A stretch of 64,000 nt of DNA, from contig CAJFSY010000003.1 in the NCBI GenBank assembly GCA_904419785.1, positions 1-64,000 on the forward strand, in the 5' to 3' direction. Each line of letters opens with the position of its first letter. Within the stretch, counting starts at the first letter, position 1. A model generated the notes under the pieces. The model saw only the letters and a list, made by a program, of their open reading frames with translations, had not been told where the DNA came from and made no database searches. Made by a program: the position numbers and the translations under genes. Below are positions 9,013 through 18,711 of this stretch, piece after piece. The stretch comes from an uncultured Neglectibacter sp. GTDB taxonomy: Bacteria > Bacillota > Clostridia > Oscillospirales > Acutalibacteraceae.

Positions 9013-9044
9013 AACTTGTTTTCCCCTTTCCTTTCCCGGTGTCC

Positions 9045-9896
9045 TTAATGGGCTTCTCCCCGCAGATACCGCCTGAACATCTTTACGCATTCCTCCACGC
9101 CCAAAGGCATTCCCGGCAGCTTGATGCCCGCCGCCGAAAGCCTGTAGGCCAGCTCCGTGGCCTGGGGAACGTCCAAATCGTGGCGCTTTAAAAACTCCAC
9201 GTCGCTGAACACCTCACGGGGCGTGCCGTCCCGCAGCACGTTTCCCTCGTCCATCACCACGACCCGTCCGGCCTGCACCGCTTCATCCATATAGTGGGTG
9301 ATCAGCACGATGGTAATGCCTTTTTCACGGTTCAGCCGCTGGATGGTTTCCATCACTTCCGAACGGCCTCGGGGGTCCAGCATGGCGGTGGGCTCGTCCA
9401 GCACGATGCATTTTGTCTCCATGGCAATAATGCCCGCGATAGCCACCCGCTGTTTCTGTCCGCCGGAAAGCTTGTGGGGAGCGTGCTGGCGGTACTCGAA
9501 CATGTCCACCGCTTTAAGGGCCTCTTCTACCCTGCGGCGTATCTCCTCCGGGGGAACGCCAAGATTTTCCGGGCCAAAGGCCACGTCCTCTTCCACCACG
9601 CCGGCTACCAGCTGGTTATCCGGGTTTTGCAGCACAAGGCCTACACGGCGGCGGACATCCAGCTGTGTTTCTTCCACGCTGGTGTCGATGCCGTCCACAA
9701 AGACTTTTCCGGAAGTAGGCACCAGCATACCGTTGAAAAGCTTGGCCATAGTGGATTTTCCGCAGCCGTTATGGCCTAAAAGCGCCACGAACTCCCCTTC
9801 CTCAATGGAAAGGTCTACCCCGTGGAGCACTTCCCTGGCGTCTAGCGTTTCGGCGTCATAGGAAAAACGCACTTGCTGGGCTTGGATAAAGGGCAT
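9045..9896 (-). CDS. ecfA1: ECF transporter ATPase EcfA1
   Basis: A 283-aa ABC ATPase. Walker A is GHNGCGKST (41-49), the signature is [13 protein letters not shown], Walker B is [13 protein letters not shown], and the switch histidine is in LITHYMDEA. It forms the energising heterodimer with EcfA2 for vitamin-type uptake through EcfT. The ATG is preceded by ACGAGGTGA. The ribosomal genes that often precede this block in Firmicutes are absent; the upstream neighbour is an RNA methyltransferase gene 49 nt away. Confidence 0.95.
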   Translation of the reverse strand: MPFIQAQQVRFSYDAETLDAREVLHGVDLSIEEGEFVALLGHNGCGKSTMAKLFNGMLVPTSGKVFVDGIDTSVEETQLDVRRRVGLVLQNPDNQLVAGVVEEDVAFGPENLGVPPEEIRRRVEEALKAVDMFEYRQHAPHKLSGGQKQRVAIAGIIAMETKCIVLDEPTAMLDPRGRSEVMETIQRLNREKGITIVLITHYMDEAVQAGRVVVMDEGNVLRDGTPREVFSDVEFLKRHDLDVPQATELAYRLSAAGIKLPGMPLGVEECVKMFRRYLRGEAH

Positions 9897-9945
9897 GGAA
9901 TCACCTCGTAAAACTTAAAAAATCAAAACCGAAAAGGGGCGGGAG

Positions 9946-10827
9946 TCAGCGGGCGCCGTTTTCCCAAATAGCCGTGCTGCCGCAAGGCAGCACCAACCCG
10001 GTGCTGGTTACAGGCAGGCCGATCTCGTCAGAGCTGACCTTGCCCCCAAACCGCTTTTGCAGCAGCAGGCCCAGCAGATATTCCATTACAGAGGGAGAGA
10101 GCCCGGTGGTATAGGAGTTCAAAATAAAGAACAAAGGCTGCTCGCTGAGGATGGGCACACACATCTCGATCAAACCGTAAAGCTGTTCTTCCAGCTTCCA
10201 TACCTCGCCGCCGGGCCCCCTTCCATAAGAGGGCGGGTCCATAATGATTCCATCGTATGTACGGCCCCGGCGCTGCTCCCTTTGAACGAATTTCACACAG
10301 TCGTCCACCAGCCACCGCACCGGACGGTCCGCCAAAGAACTGGCCTGGGCGTTCTCTTTCGCCCATTGCACCATGCCTTTGCTGGCGTCTACGTGGGTCA
10401 CCACGGCGCCGGCTTTCATGCAGGCCAAAGTGGCCGCCCCCGTATACCCGAACAGGTTCAGCACCCGCACCGGGTCTTGGGGGGAACGGCCGGCCCCTTT
10501 GATTTTTTCCATGGCGAACTTCCAGTTCACCGCCTGCTCCGGAAAAATGCCCGTATGCTTAAAGCCCATGGTCTTTAACCGGAAAGTCAGCCCATCCCAG
10601 TGGATCTTCCATACAGGCGGGACTTTTTTATATTCTGTCCACTTGCCCCCGCCCGAACTGGAACGCTGATAGCGGGCGTCTGCCTGGCCCCAGCGGGAGT
10701 CGGTTTTCTCCCCAGACCAGATGATCTGCGGGTCCGGCCGGATGAGGACAACATCCCCCCACCGTTCCAGCCGTTCCCCGTCCAGGGTATCGATCAGTTC
10801 ATAATCCTGCCACTGTGCCGTACGCAT
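9946..10827 (-). CDS. Class I SAM-dependent methyltransferase, probably acting on RNA
   Basis: A 293-aa protein of the RlmI/RlmK-like methyltransferase group. The SAM-binding motif I is VLNLFGYTGAATL, the acidic loop THVDASKG follows, and motif IV is MDPPSYGRG. The extra N-terminal PUA-type RNA-binding domain of RlmI is absent or much reduced. The likely substrate is an rRNA base, but the exact nucleotide is not deducible. The ATG follows GGCGGAG. It sits 20 nt downstream of glmM and is probably co-transcribed. Confidence 0.8.
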   Translation of the reverse strand: MRTAQWQDYELIDTLDGERLERWGDVVLIRPDPQIIWSGEKTDSRWGQADARYQRSSSGGGKWTEYKKVPPVWKIHWDGLTFRLKTMGFKHTGIFPEQAVNWKFAMEKIKGAGRSPQDPVRVLNLFGYTGAATLACMKAGAVVTHVDASKGMVQWAKENAQASSLADRPVRWLVDDCVKFVQREQRRGRTYDGIIMDPPSYGRGPGGEVWKLEEQLYGLIEMCVPILSEQPLFFILNSYTTGLSPSVMEYLLGLLLQKRFGGKVSSDEIGLPVTSTGLVLPCGSTAIWENGAR

Positions 10828-10847
10828 CGCGCTCCGCCTTTCTGTCT

Positions 10848-12200
10848 TTATACCAATTCTTCCTGAATGACTTTTGCCACATCCTGGGCCAGTTTTTCGA
10901 TCAGGGCTTCATCCTGGCCTTCCACCATCACCCGCAGCAAGGGCTCGGTGCCGGAAGGCCGCACGATGATCCGGCCATTGTGCCCCAGCGTCTGGGCCGC
11001 CTGGTCGATGGCTTGCCGCACTTTATGGTCGGTGTAAAAGGCCAGTTTCCCCTCGGGAGACACCTGGATGTTGAGCATGGTCTGGGGGAAACGCTGCATC
11101 AGCGTAGCCAGGGAAGAAAGCTTCGCTTCCCGGCGGCGCATCAGGCTCAAAAGCTGGCAGGCAGTCAGCTGGCCGTCGCCGGTGGTGGCAAAATCCCGGA
11201 AGATCACATGGCCGCTCTGCTCGCCGCCAAAATTGTAGCCATCCAGACGCATTTCCTCCAGCACATAGCGGTCGCCCACCTTGGTCGCCTCGAACTTCAT
11301 GCCGTTCTCTTCGCAGAAACGCTGGAAGCCCAGGTTGGTCATGATGGTGCCCACTACGGCGTTGCCGGCCAATTTGCCCCGGCTCTTCATATCCATGGCG
11401 CAGATGGCCATAATGAAATCGCCGTCCACGAAATTGCCCTTTTCATCCACCATCAGGCAGCGGTCGGCGTCGCCGTCAAAAGCAACGCCGGCATCTACGT
11501 CATGGGTCTTTACGTATTCCATCAAAGACTCCATATGGGTAGAGCCGCAATCACGGTTGACGTTGATGCCGTCGGGCTTATCGTGCAGCATCACCACTTC
11601 CGCCCCCAGCTCGGTGAACAAAGTCTCCGCTGTGGCGCTGGCAGAGCCGTTTGCCGTATCGATGGCGATCTTCAAGCCGTCCAAAGAGAAATGCACGGAA
11701 TTTTTCACATGGTCGATATAGTCCCGCACGGCGTTCTCCGCGTGGCTGACCGTACCGATGCCGTCCTCTGTGGGGAACTCATGGGAGATATCTTCCTTAC
11801 CAAGGATGATATCTTCGATCTTTTCTTCCAAATCATCCGGCAGCTTATAGCCGTCGCCGGAAAAGATCTTGATCCCGTTGTATTCAAAAGAGTTGTGGGA
11901 AGCGGAGATCATCACACCGGCGTCAGCCTTATACTTCTCCACCAGATAAGCCACCGCCGGAGTAGGCACCACGCCCAGAGTCACCACACTGGCGCCGATG
12001 CTGCACAAGCCCGCGGCCATAGCGGTTTCCAGCATATCTGAAGAAAGCCGGGTATCTTTGCCGATAAGCACCCTGGGATGCCGGTTGGATTTGTTCGTCA
12101 ATACTTTGGCAGCCGCCCGCCCGAGCTGGGTGGCCAGTTCGCAAGTCAAATCCTTGTTTGCGATGCCGCGGATACCGTCTGTTCCAAACAATCTGCCCAT
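10848..12200 (-). CDS. glmM: Phosphoglucosamine mutase
   Basis: A 450-aa enzyme interconverting glucosamine-6-phosphate and glucosamine-1-phosphate on the way to UDP-GlcNAc and peptidoglycan. The N-terminus GRLFGTDGIRG, the phosphoserine loop ISASHNSFEYNG, the metal-binding loop DGDADR and the C-terminal phosphate-binding RPSGTEPLLRV are all present. Length is as usual for the family. A GGAAGG lies about 11 nt before the ATG. It lies downstream of ruvB on the same strand with an 88-nt gap. Confidence 0.97.
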   Translation of the reverse strand: MGRLFGTDGIRGIANKDLTCELATQLGRAAAKVLTNKSNRHPRVLIGKDTRLSSDMLETAMAAGLCSIGASVVTLGVVPTPAVAYLVEKYKADAGVMISASHNSFEYNGIKIFSGDGYKLPDDLEEKIEDIILGKEDISHEFPTEDGIGTVSHAENAVRDYIDHVKNSVHFSLDGLKIAIDTANGSASATAETLFTELGAEVVMLHDKPDGINVNRDCGSTHMESLMEYVKTHDVDAGVAFDGDADRCLMVDEKGNFVDGDFIMAICAMDMKSRGKLAGNAVVGTIMTNLGFQRFCEENGMKFEATKVGDRYVLEEMRLDGYNFGGEQSGHVIFRDFATTGDGQLTACQLLSLMRRREAKLSSLATLMQRFPQTMLNIQVSPEGKLAFYTDHKVRQAIDQAAQTLGHNGRIIVRPSGTEPLLRVMVEGQDEALIEKLAQDVAKVIQEELV

Positions 12201-12288
12201 AATCGATCCATCCTTCCAAATCGTTCAGTTTTTGGTGTTATTCAATACTTATGAAATGGAAAACCTTGTCATATCAAAATTTCCCAGT

Positions 12289-13377
12289 TTATTCTCCATC
12301 CAAAGTCAGCTGCATATCTTCTTTCAGCCTGCCCGGCACCGGGAAACCCAAATGCAGATATGCCGCCGCAGTAGCGCAGCGCCCCCTGGGAGTCCTGGTA
12401 AGAAAGCCGATCTGCATCAGGTATGGCTCGTTCACATCCTCAATGGTGACAGCCTCTTCCCCGATCACCGCGGCCAAAGTCTCCAGCCCCACAGGCCCGC
12501 CGTTGTAATTCTCGATGATCGCCCGCAGCATCGTGCGGTCGCTGGCATCCAGCCCCAGCTCGTCGATCTCCATACGGTCCAAAGCGATCTTAGCGGTATT
12601 CAAGGTAATGACCCCGCCGCTCATCACTTCGGCGAAATCCCGCACGCGCTTTAAAAGGCGGTTGGCGATTCGGGGAGTCCCCCGGGAACGGGAAGCGATC
12701 TCCAGTGCGGCATCGGCCTCGATCTCCGCCCGCAGGATATCCGCGCTGCGCATGACGATCTTTCCCAGCTCCTGGGGAGAATACAGTTCCAGCCGCAAAA
12801 CCACTCCGAAACGGTCCCGCAAAGGCGCGGAAAGCTGGCCGGCACGGGTGGTTGCGCCCACCAAGGTGAACCGTGGCAAGGGCAAATGGTAAGAAGCGGC
12901 CATCTGCCCCTTGCCGGTGATGATATCCAAAGCAAAGTCCTCCATAGCGGGGTAGAGGATTTCCTCTACCGTGCGGGGCAGCCGGTGCACCTCGTCGATA
13001 AACAGCACATCGCCCGGGCTCAAATTGGTAAGCAATGCCGCTAAGTCGCCGGGCTTCTCAATGGCCGGGCCGCTGGTGATCCGCAGGTTCACGCCCAGCT
13101 CGTTGGCCACGATGCCCGCCAAAGTGGTCTTGCCCAAACCAGGGGGGCCGTAAAGCAGCACATGGTCCAGCGATTCTTTCCGGCTTTTCGCTGCCTCGAT
13201 ATAGATCTTCAAGTTTTCCTTGACTTTATCCTGCCCCACATACTCGGAAAAACTCCGGGGCCGCAGTGGATTCTCTACCGCTTGGTCCTCTGGGGTATAA
13301 CCCGGTTCCATCATGCGGTTCTCATAGTCCAGTTCGTCATCCCAATCGGCTTTTCCGCCATAAGGCTCTACAGGCAT
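12289..13377 (-). CDS. ruvB: Holliday junction branch-migration helicase RuvB
   Basis: A 362-aa AAA+ motor that drives branch migration of Holliday junctions with RuvA. Walker A is [12 protein letters not shown], Walker B is [10 protein letters not shown], sensor 1 is VGATTRAG, and the arginine-finger region is APLRDRFG. The C-terminal winged helix contains [11 protein letters not shown] and the family's typical RTPRGR end. The start follows AAAGGAGG. It is the distal gene of ruvC-ruvA-ruvB, 31 nt after ruvA. Confidence 0.97.
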   Translation of the reverse strand: MPVEPYGGKADWDDELDYENRMMEPGYTPEDQAVENPLRPRSFSEYVGQDKVKENLKIYIEAAKSRKESLDHVLLYGPPGLGKTTLAGIVANELGVNLRITSGPAIEKPGDLAALLTNLSPGDVLFIDEVHRLPRTVEEILYPAMEDFALDIITGKGQMAASYHLPLPRFTLVGATTRAGQLSAPLRDRFGVVLRLELYSPQELGKIVMRSADILRAEIEADAALEIASRSRGTPRIANRLLKRVRDFAEVMSGGVITLNTAKIALDRMEIDELGLDASDRTMLRAIIENYNGGPVGLETLAAVIGEEAVTIEDVNEPYLMQIGFLTRTPRGRCATAAAYLHLGFPVPGRLKEDMQLTLDGE

Positions 13378-13408
13378 GGCTGTTCCTCCTTTCGTTTGGT
13401 TCTAGTCC

Positions 13409-14014
13409 TCATTTCCCGCTTCCAAAACCTCTCAGCGCCAAACGTATCAGTTCTTCGGGCGGCAGGGAGGAATCCAGCCTGCCCACAGCCGCCGCGGCGT
13501 CCGAGGGGGAATAGCCCAAGGTCACCAGCGCGTTCACCGCCTGGGAGGCATTCCCCGAAGCCGACGGCCCGCCTGGTTGGGGAACATTCTCCATGCTCAC
13601 TCCCCCGGACAAGTCCCGGACTTTATCTTTCAGTTCCAGCACAATGCGCTGGGCCAGCTTGGGCCCTACGCCGTTGGCTTTGGTAAAGCGTTTGGCATCC
13701 CCTGCCGCAGCGGCAAGAGCCACATCCTCCGGCGTCAGCTGAGAAAGGATGGCAAGCCCCACTTTTGGCCCCACACCGCTGATGGTGGTCAAAAGCCGAA
13801 AGCAGGAAAGTTCCCCCTTGGTGGCAAAGCCGAACAAATCAAGGGCGTCCTCCCGGACGTTCAAATACGTATACAATGTGGTTTTCTCCGACAGCTTGGG
13901 CAAACAGCGCAAAGTATTCATAGATGTCATGCACCGAAAAGCCACGCCGCCCACATCCACTATCGCCGCTCCCGGCTCGGTATGCACTAGCGTTCCTGTC
14001 ACACTGTAAATCAT
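13409..14014 (-). CDS. ruvA: Holliday junction-binding protein RuvA
   Basis: A 201-aa protein that binds four-way junctions as a tetramer and recruits RuvB. An OB-fold N-terminus starts at MIYSVTGTLV. The helix-hairpin-helix motifs are visible as TISGVGPKVGLAIL and KANGVGPKLAQRIVLEL. The C-terminal domain III (from about 155) has the RuvB-contacting VTLGYSPSDAAAAV. The start at 14014 is set by GAGGAGAT upstream; the frame is open for 23 further codons. Confidence 0.96.
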   Translation of the reverse strand: MIYSVTGTLVHTEPGAAIVDVGGVAFRCMTSMNTLRCLPKLSEKTTLYTYLNVREDALDLFGFATKGELSCFRLLTTISGVGPKVGLAILSQLTPEDVALAAAAGDAKRFTKANGVGPKLAQRIVLELKDKVRDLSGGVSMENVPQPGGPSASGNASQAVNALVTLGYSPSDAAAAVGRLDSSLPPEELIRLALRGFGSGK

Positions 14015-14107
14015 CCTGGCATCTCCTCGCGCCTGAACATCCAGCGCGTCCAGGCAAAGAACTGGTTGTCTAATTGTTTCCACGGTGGCGAAAACCCTTC
14101 ACCCGCT

Positions 14108-14632
14108 TTATATGACCTTGTCGGGTTTATGGGCTTTTTTGAGCATCACCTGCCGCAAAGGCGAACCTGCCGCCTGCCCATGGCAGATCGCCAAGGCTAA
14201 AGCGTCGGCAGTGTCATCGGGCTTGGGGACTTTTTTCAAATTCAAAAGCCGCCGGGTCATTTCCTGAACCTGAGGCTTCAAAGCCTTGCCGTAACCGGTG
14301 ACAGCCTGTTTCACCTGCATTGGGGTATACTCATATAAAGGCACGCCCGCCTGGGCCAGGGCCAATAAAATGACTCCACGGGCTTCCGCCACACCAATGC
14401 CCGTGGTCTTGTTGTTGGTAAAATACAGTTTTTCCACCGAAGCCGCCTGAGGCTCGAGCCGTGTGAGGATCTCCCCCATGCCCCGGTAGATTTCTTCCAG
14501 CCGCAAACCGAAATCCACTCCGGCGGCTGTAGTGATCGCGCCATATTCCAAGGGACGGTACCGCCCTCCTGCTGTTTCGATCACGCCATAGCCTACGATG
14601 GCGTAGCCGGGGTCGATTCCCAGTATCCGCAA
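14108..14632 (-). CDS. ruvC: Holliday junction resolvase RuvC
   Basis: A 174-aa endonuclease that cuts Holliday junctions. The first catalytic aspartate is in LRILGIDPG, the glutamate is in SVEKLYF, and the last acidic pair is in KPDDTADALALAICHG. A TTG start at 14632 is chosen because GGGAGGGG precedes it and the product then begins exactly as family members do. A GTG two codons earlier would overlap the ribosome binding site. It is the first gene of the ruvC-ruvA-ruvB order. Confidence 0.95.
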   Translation of the reverse strand: MRILGIDPGYAIVGYGVIETAGGRYRPLEYGAITTAAGVDFGLRLEEIYRGMGEILTRLEPQAASVEKLYFTNNKTTGIGVAEARGVILLALAQAGVPLYEYTPMQVKQAVTGYGKALKPQVQEMTRRLLNLKKVPKPDDTADALALAICHGQAAGSPLRQVMLKKAHKPDKVI

Positions 14633-14719
14633 GCGCACCCCTCCCAGATAGAATATCCGTTTTATTATACCACAAACCCTTTTCGGGGTAAAGTCAATTT
14701 GCCTTTTTGCCAAAACAGC

Positions 14720-14750
14720 AAAAAGGAGGAACCCAAAGGCTCCTCCTTTT
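14720..14750 (-). terminator. Intrinsic terminator downstream of the GH43 gene
   Basis: On the minus strand AAAAGGAGGA and TCCTCCTTTTT pair around a 10-nt loop. It lies 33 nt after the GH43 stop and upstream of ruvC, insulating the ruv genes from GH43 transcription. Confidence 0.85.
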
Positions 14751-14783
14751 AACTGTCGGTCCACGCTCCCAGCTTGTGCCGTG

Positions 14784-16334
14784 TTATACTTTTTCGTCGG
14801 GCTGGGGCAGATAGCGGAAACTCTTAAATCTGGCTTGGGCCCCTTGCTCACCTTGGCAATAAAGGCCGAAGAAGCACCCCGTAAAGGTGCAGATCATGCA
14901 CTCTGTAGAGATCAGCTGAGTCGAGGCCGTCCCCAAAGACTGTTGCCCAGTCCCCTGGGCCTGCACGAAGAACTGGAACTTCAAAGCATCCGCCTGGATA
15001 GTCAGCGTCAGGCTCCCCTCTTCGGGCAGTGAGACCGGCTGGGATTCCGCCAGCATATCGGCGCACCGCCTGCGCAGGAACGCCACACGTTTCCCATCCC
15101 GCCGGGTGATTACCAGATCATAGTGATGGTCTTTGGTGTGGAACACCGTCAGGCCGGCTTCCTCTTTCCCGCTCTGGGGAGCAAAATCCACAACCGTTTC
15201 CACGTTCACGTTAAAATGCTGCTGGCGCCTTCCCACGAAGCTGGGAGAACCCAGGCTTTCCAGGCAGTCCTCCCCAGCGGTAAGGAGCAAGCCGTTTTCC
15301 AATTTATAATTTTCCTCATGGAAATCTCGCAAATACGCCCAAACCGGAGGCAGTTTCTCTTCTTTCGTAAAGTCCTCTTCCTGAACAAAAAGGTTCTGCC
15401 GGGCAAAGCCGTCCGGTAGGGTCTCCTCCGGTTCACCGGGGACTTCCATCTCTGCCAGAATCGGCTTGCCTCCGCCCACAACAGGCCAACCCTCTTCGTC
15501 CCAGGTGACTGGGGCCAGCATGGTTTCTCTGCCCATATGATGGAGCATGAACTGGGAGGGCCGTATGCCATGGAACACCATCCACCAGTTCCCGTTCCCA
15601 TCTTCCACCAGATCGGCATGGCCCAGCCCTTGGAATTCCCTGGGCTTTGGGTTGATATCCCGGTGGGTCAGGATGGGATTATGGGGACAGCTTTCAAAGG
15701 GACCCCAAATGGAATCGCTGCGGGCGATCGTCTCCATGTGGCCATACTCTGTGCCGCCCTCGGCAATCATCAGATAATACTTTTCTCCGATTTTATAGAT
15801 GTGGGGCCCTTCGGGGCATTTCCCACCGGTACCATACCAGATGGGGCGAACCTCGGAAAGGGCTTCACCTGTTTCCAAATCCACTTGGAACTGGCCGATG
15901 CACGACACGCCGTTTTCATCCATATGGGTGCGCTGCATATATACTTTTCCGTCCTCATCCCAGAACAGAGAGGGGTCAATGCCGCCCCTATCGATCCACA
16001 CCGGGTCGGACCAAGGGCCTTTAGGGTCCTCTGTCCACACCACAAAATTTCCCCCGTTAGTGACGTTGGTGGTGATCATGTAATATTTGCCCTGGTGATA
16101 CCGGATGGTAGGGGCAAATATACCTCCGGAGACCCGTGCGTTTTCCAAATTCAACTGGCTTTTCCGGTCCAGAACGTGGCCCAGCTGTTCCCAGTTCACC
16201 AAGTCCCGGCTGTGCCACAGGGGCACTCCCGGAAAAAACTCAAAAGAACTATTTACCAGGTAGTAATCCTCCCCTACCCGGCAAATACTGGGGTCCGGAT
16301 GAAATCCGGGAAGCAGCGGGTTACGGTATTTCAT
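14784..16334 (-). CDS. Glycoside hydrolase family 43, beta-xylosidase/alpha-L-arabinofuranosidase type
   Basis: A 516-aa inverting glycosidase. The five-bladed propeller carries the GH43 catalytic triad: base D14 in HPDPS, pKa-modulating D120 in GIDPS, and acid E175 in CPEGPH. A C-terminal beta-sandwich domain (from about 330) is typical of the two-domain GH43 xylosidases and arabinofuranosidases. No signal peptide is seen, so it should act in the cytoplasm on imported xylan or arabinan oligosaccharides. The ATG at 16334 follows GGGAGGAA; a TTG two codons earlier is less likely. It is a single-gene unit with its own promoter and terminator. Confidence 0.9.
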   Translation of the reverse strand: MKYRNPLLPGFHPDPSICRVGEDYYLVNSSFEFFPGVPLWHSRDLVNWEQLGHVLDRKSQLNLENARVSGGIFAPTIRYHQGKYYMITTNVTNGGNFVVWTEDPKGPWSDPVWIDRGGIDPSLFWDEDGKVYMQRTHMDENGVSCIGQFQVDLETGEALSEVRPIWYGTGGKCPEGPHIYKIGEKYYLMIAEGGTEYGHMETIARSDSIWGPFESCPHNPILTHRDINPKPREFQGLGHADLVEDGNGNWWMVFHGIRPSQFMLHHMGRETMLAPVTWDEEGWPVVGGGKPILAEMEVPGEPEETLPDGFARQNLFVQEEDFTKEEKLPPVWAYLRDFHEENYKLENGLLLTAGEDCLESLGSPSFVGRRQQHFNVNVETVVDFAPQSGKEEAGLTVFHTKDHHYDLVITRRDGKRVAFLRRRCADMLAESQPVSLPEEGSLTLTIQADALKFQFFVQAQGTGQQSLGTASTQLISTECMICTFTGCFFGLYCQGEQGAQARFKSFRYLPQPDEKV

Positions 16335-16369
16335 AAACAATTCCTCCCAAAAGATTAGATTTCATTACT

Positions 16370-16398
16370 ATCATATAAAAATCCCGCAAAAAGCGCAA
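16370..16398 (-). promoter_or_regulatory. Probable promoter of the GH43 gene
   Basis: On the minus strand TTGCGC (16393-16398), a 17-nt spacer and TATGAT (16370-16375), placed 36 nt before the ATG. No sugar-regulator operator was recognised. Confidence 0.5.
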
Positions 16399-16414
16399 GG
16401 ACCTTCCCGCAAAA

Positions 16415-16440
16415 CAAAAAAAGCGGCAAAGCCGCTTTTT
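16415..16440 (-). terminator. Terminator downstream of parC
   Basis: AAAAAGCGGC and GCCGCTTTTTTT form a perfect stem with a short loop on the minus strand, 16 nt after the parC stop. A and T tracts on both sides make it symmetric. Confidence 0.92.
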
Positions 16441-16455
16441 CCCGGAGACACAGCC

Positions 16456-18690
16456 TTACAACTGCAGCTGCTCTCCCCCGTTTTCTTCCCCATCCGGCAA
16501 AGCGCCAAGGGCGGGCAAGTTCTTTTTATAACGGTCGGGATTCTTCAGCATCCCTTCCTCATAAAGCCGCGCCTGCATCAGGCGTTGGCCTTTTTTCAGG
16601 TTCATGGCCTGAACACCCTGGGTATTTTTTGTAGCCTTGGGCTGAATCAAACCGGTATGGAACAGCAGCATCCGGCCGGAGGAAGCTGTCAGCAGCACTT
16701 CGCAGTCCTCTTTCACATAGATCGCCGCCGCCAAAGGCGATTTATCGCTGTAAGCGTTCAGCAGCTTTTTGCGGTTCTGCTTTGTCTGGTAAGCGGACAT
16801 ATCCACCTTGGCAACTTTCCCGTTTTCAAAGAAGAACAGCATATACCCTTCATATTTGTGGGTAACCGCCATATATACCGCCCGTTCATTTTCATCCATC
16901 TGCGCTTTAGCCGGGATATATTCCCCCAAAACGCTGGCCTTGGTATCGGCGAAATCGTTGGCTTTCATCTTATAAACTTGGCACCTGTCTGAGAAAAACA
17001 GCAGTTCGGCGCTGTTCTGCTCTTCCATCTGCTGGGCGATCTCATCCCCTTCTTTCATCTTCTGCTCTCCGCTCATGCGCAGAGACTGGGGAGTGATCTT
17101 TTTGAAATACCCCTCTTTGGTAAAGAACAGGTTTACCGGATAATCGGGCACTTCGTCCTCGATCTCCACCTCTTCCACCTCGTCGGCATAAAGGATCATG
17201 GAACGCCGGGGCTGGCCGTATTTCCGGGCAACCTCTTCCAGCTCCTGCACGATGATGCTCTTCACCTTCGCTTTAGAGCCCAAAATGCTTTCCAGTTCCG
17301 CAATGCTCTTTTCCAGTTCTTCGATCTCCTGGGTACGCTTTAAGATATATTCACGGTTCAAATGGCGCAGCTTGATCTCCGCCACATATTCGGCCTGTAT
17401 CTGGTCGATACCGAAACCGATCATCAGGTTCGGCACCACTTCCGCTTCCTCTTCCGTCTCCCGTACGATGCGTATGGCTTTATCGATATCCAGCAGGATC
17501 ATCTGCAAGCCTTGCAGCAAGTGGAGCTTTTCCTTTTTCTTTTGCAGGTCGAAATAGGTGCGGCGGCGGACACATTCCACCCGGAACGCGGTCCATTCCT
17601 CCAAAAGCTGACGCACGCCCAACACCCGGGGGGAACCTCCGATCAGCACGTTGAAATTGCAGGCGAAGCTATCCTCCAAAGTGGTGAGCTTAAAGAGCTT
17701 CTGCATCAGTTTGTCCGGGTCTGTGCCGCGCTTTAAGTCGATGGTGATCTTCAAACCGTTCAAGCCCGTTTCATCCCGGATATCCGCGATCTCTTTGATC
17801 TTGTTCTGCCGCACCAGGTCCACCACCCGCTCCACGATCACTTCCACAGAAGTGGAAGGCGGGATCTGGGTAACGTCGATGCACCCGGCGGACTTGTCAT
17901 AGGACCAGCGGCTGCGCACCCGGAAGCTGCCCCGGCCAGTCTGGTAGATCTTGTCCATCTGCTCTTTGTCAAAAATGATCTGCCCGCCCCCTGGGAAATC
18001 AGGAGCCTGCATGGTTTGGAACAGGTCGGTTTCCGGATCGCGGATCAACGCGATGGTGGTGCGGCACACTTCCGCCAAATTAAAGGGACAGATATTGCTG
18101 GCCATGCCCACGGCGATGCCTGTGTTGGCGTTGACAAGCACACTGGGGAACGTAGCCGGCAGCAGCGTGGGCTCTTTCATGGTGTTGTCATAGTTGTCCA
18201 CAAAGTCCACGGTGTCTTTGTCGATATCCTGAAACAGCTCTTTGCAGATATTATCCAGCCTTGCCTCTGTATAACGGGACGCCGCCCAGGCCATATCCCG
18301 GGAATACGCTTTGCCGAAGTTCCCCTTGGAATCCACATAGGGATGGAGCAATGCCTCGTGTCCACGGGAAAGCCGCACCATAGTGTCGTAGATGGCGGAG
18401 TCGCCGTGGGGGTTCAGCTTCATGGTCTGGCCCACGATGTTGGCGCTTTTCGTGCGGGCAGACCCCAAAAGCCCCATTTTATACATGGTGTAGAGCAGCT
18501 TCCGGTGAGAAGGCTTGAACCCGTCGATCTCCGGAATAGCCCGGGACAAGATCACGCTCATGGCATAGGGCATAAAGTTCTGCCGCAGGGTATCGCTGAT
18601 ATCCTGCTCTACAACCTCCCCCGCCCCGGCAATAAATCCCTGGGTCTTGGGAGAACTTCCCCCAGCGGGCTGCTGTCTTTTTCTTGCCAT
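16456..18690 (-). CDS. parC: DNA topoisomerase IV subunit A (ParC type)
   Basis: A 744-aa type IIA topoisomerase breakage-reunion subunit. The active-site tyrosine is in AASRYTEARL, and the quinolone-contacting region NPHGDSAIYDTMVRL keeps the usual Ser and Asp. The tower and coiled-coil region is followed by a short C-terminal domain (from about 500) with few beta-pinwheel repeats. Pairing with parE immediately upstream and the short C-terminus favour topoisomerase IV over gyrase. The ATG follows AAAGGAGG at slightly long spacing. The parE-parC gap is 21 nt. Confidence 0.9.
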   Translation of the reverse strand: MARKRQQPAGGSSPKTQGFIAGAGEVVEQDISDTLRQNFMPYAMSVILSRAIPEIDGFKPSHRKLLYTMYKMGLLGSARTKSANIVGQTMKLNPHGDSAIYDTMVRLSRGHEALLHPYVDSKGNFGKAYSRDMAWAASRYTEARLDNICKELFQDIDKDTVDFVDNYDNTMKEPTLLPATFPSVLVNANTGIAVGMASNICPFNLAEVCRTTIALIRDPETDLFQTMQAPDFPGGGQIIFDKEQMDKIYQTGRGSFRVRSRWSYDKSAGCIDVTQIPPSTSVEVIVERVVDLVRQNKIKEIADIRDETGLNGLKITIDLKRGTDPDKLMQKLFKLTTLEDSFACNFNVLIGGSPRVLGVRQLLEEWTAFRVECVRRRTYFDLQKKKEKLHLLQGLQMILLDIDKAIRIVRETEEEAEVVPNLMIGFGIDQIQAEYVAEIKLRHLNREYILKRTQEIEELEKSIAELESILGSKAKVKSIIVQELEEVARKYGQPRRSMILYADEVEEVEIEDEVPDYPVNLFFTKEGYFKKITPQSLRMSGEQKMKEGDEIAQQMEEQNSAELLFFSDRCQVYKMKANDFADTKASVLGEYIPAKAQMDENERAVYMAVTHKYEGYMLFFFENGKVAKVDMSAYQTKQNRKKLLNAYSDKSPLAAAIYVKEDCEVLLTASSGRMLLFHTGLIQPKATKNTQGVQAMNLKKGQRLMQARLYEEGMLKNPDRYKKNLPALGALPDGEENGGEQLQL

Positions 18691-18711
18691 ATCTCTTTCT
18701 GCCTCCTTTCT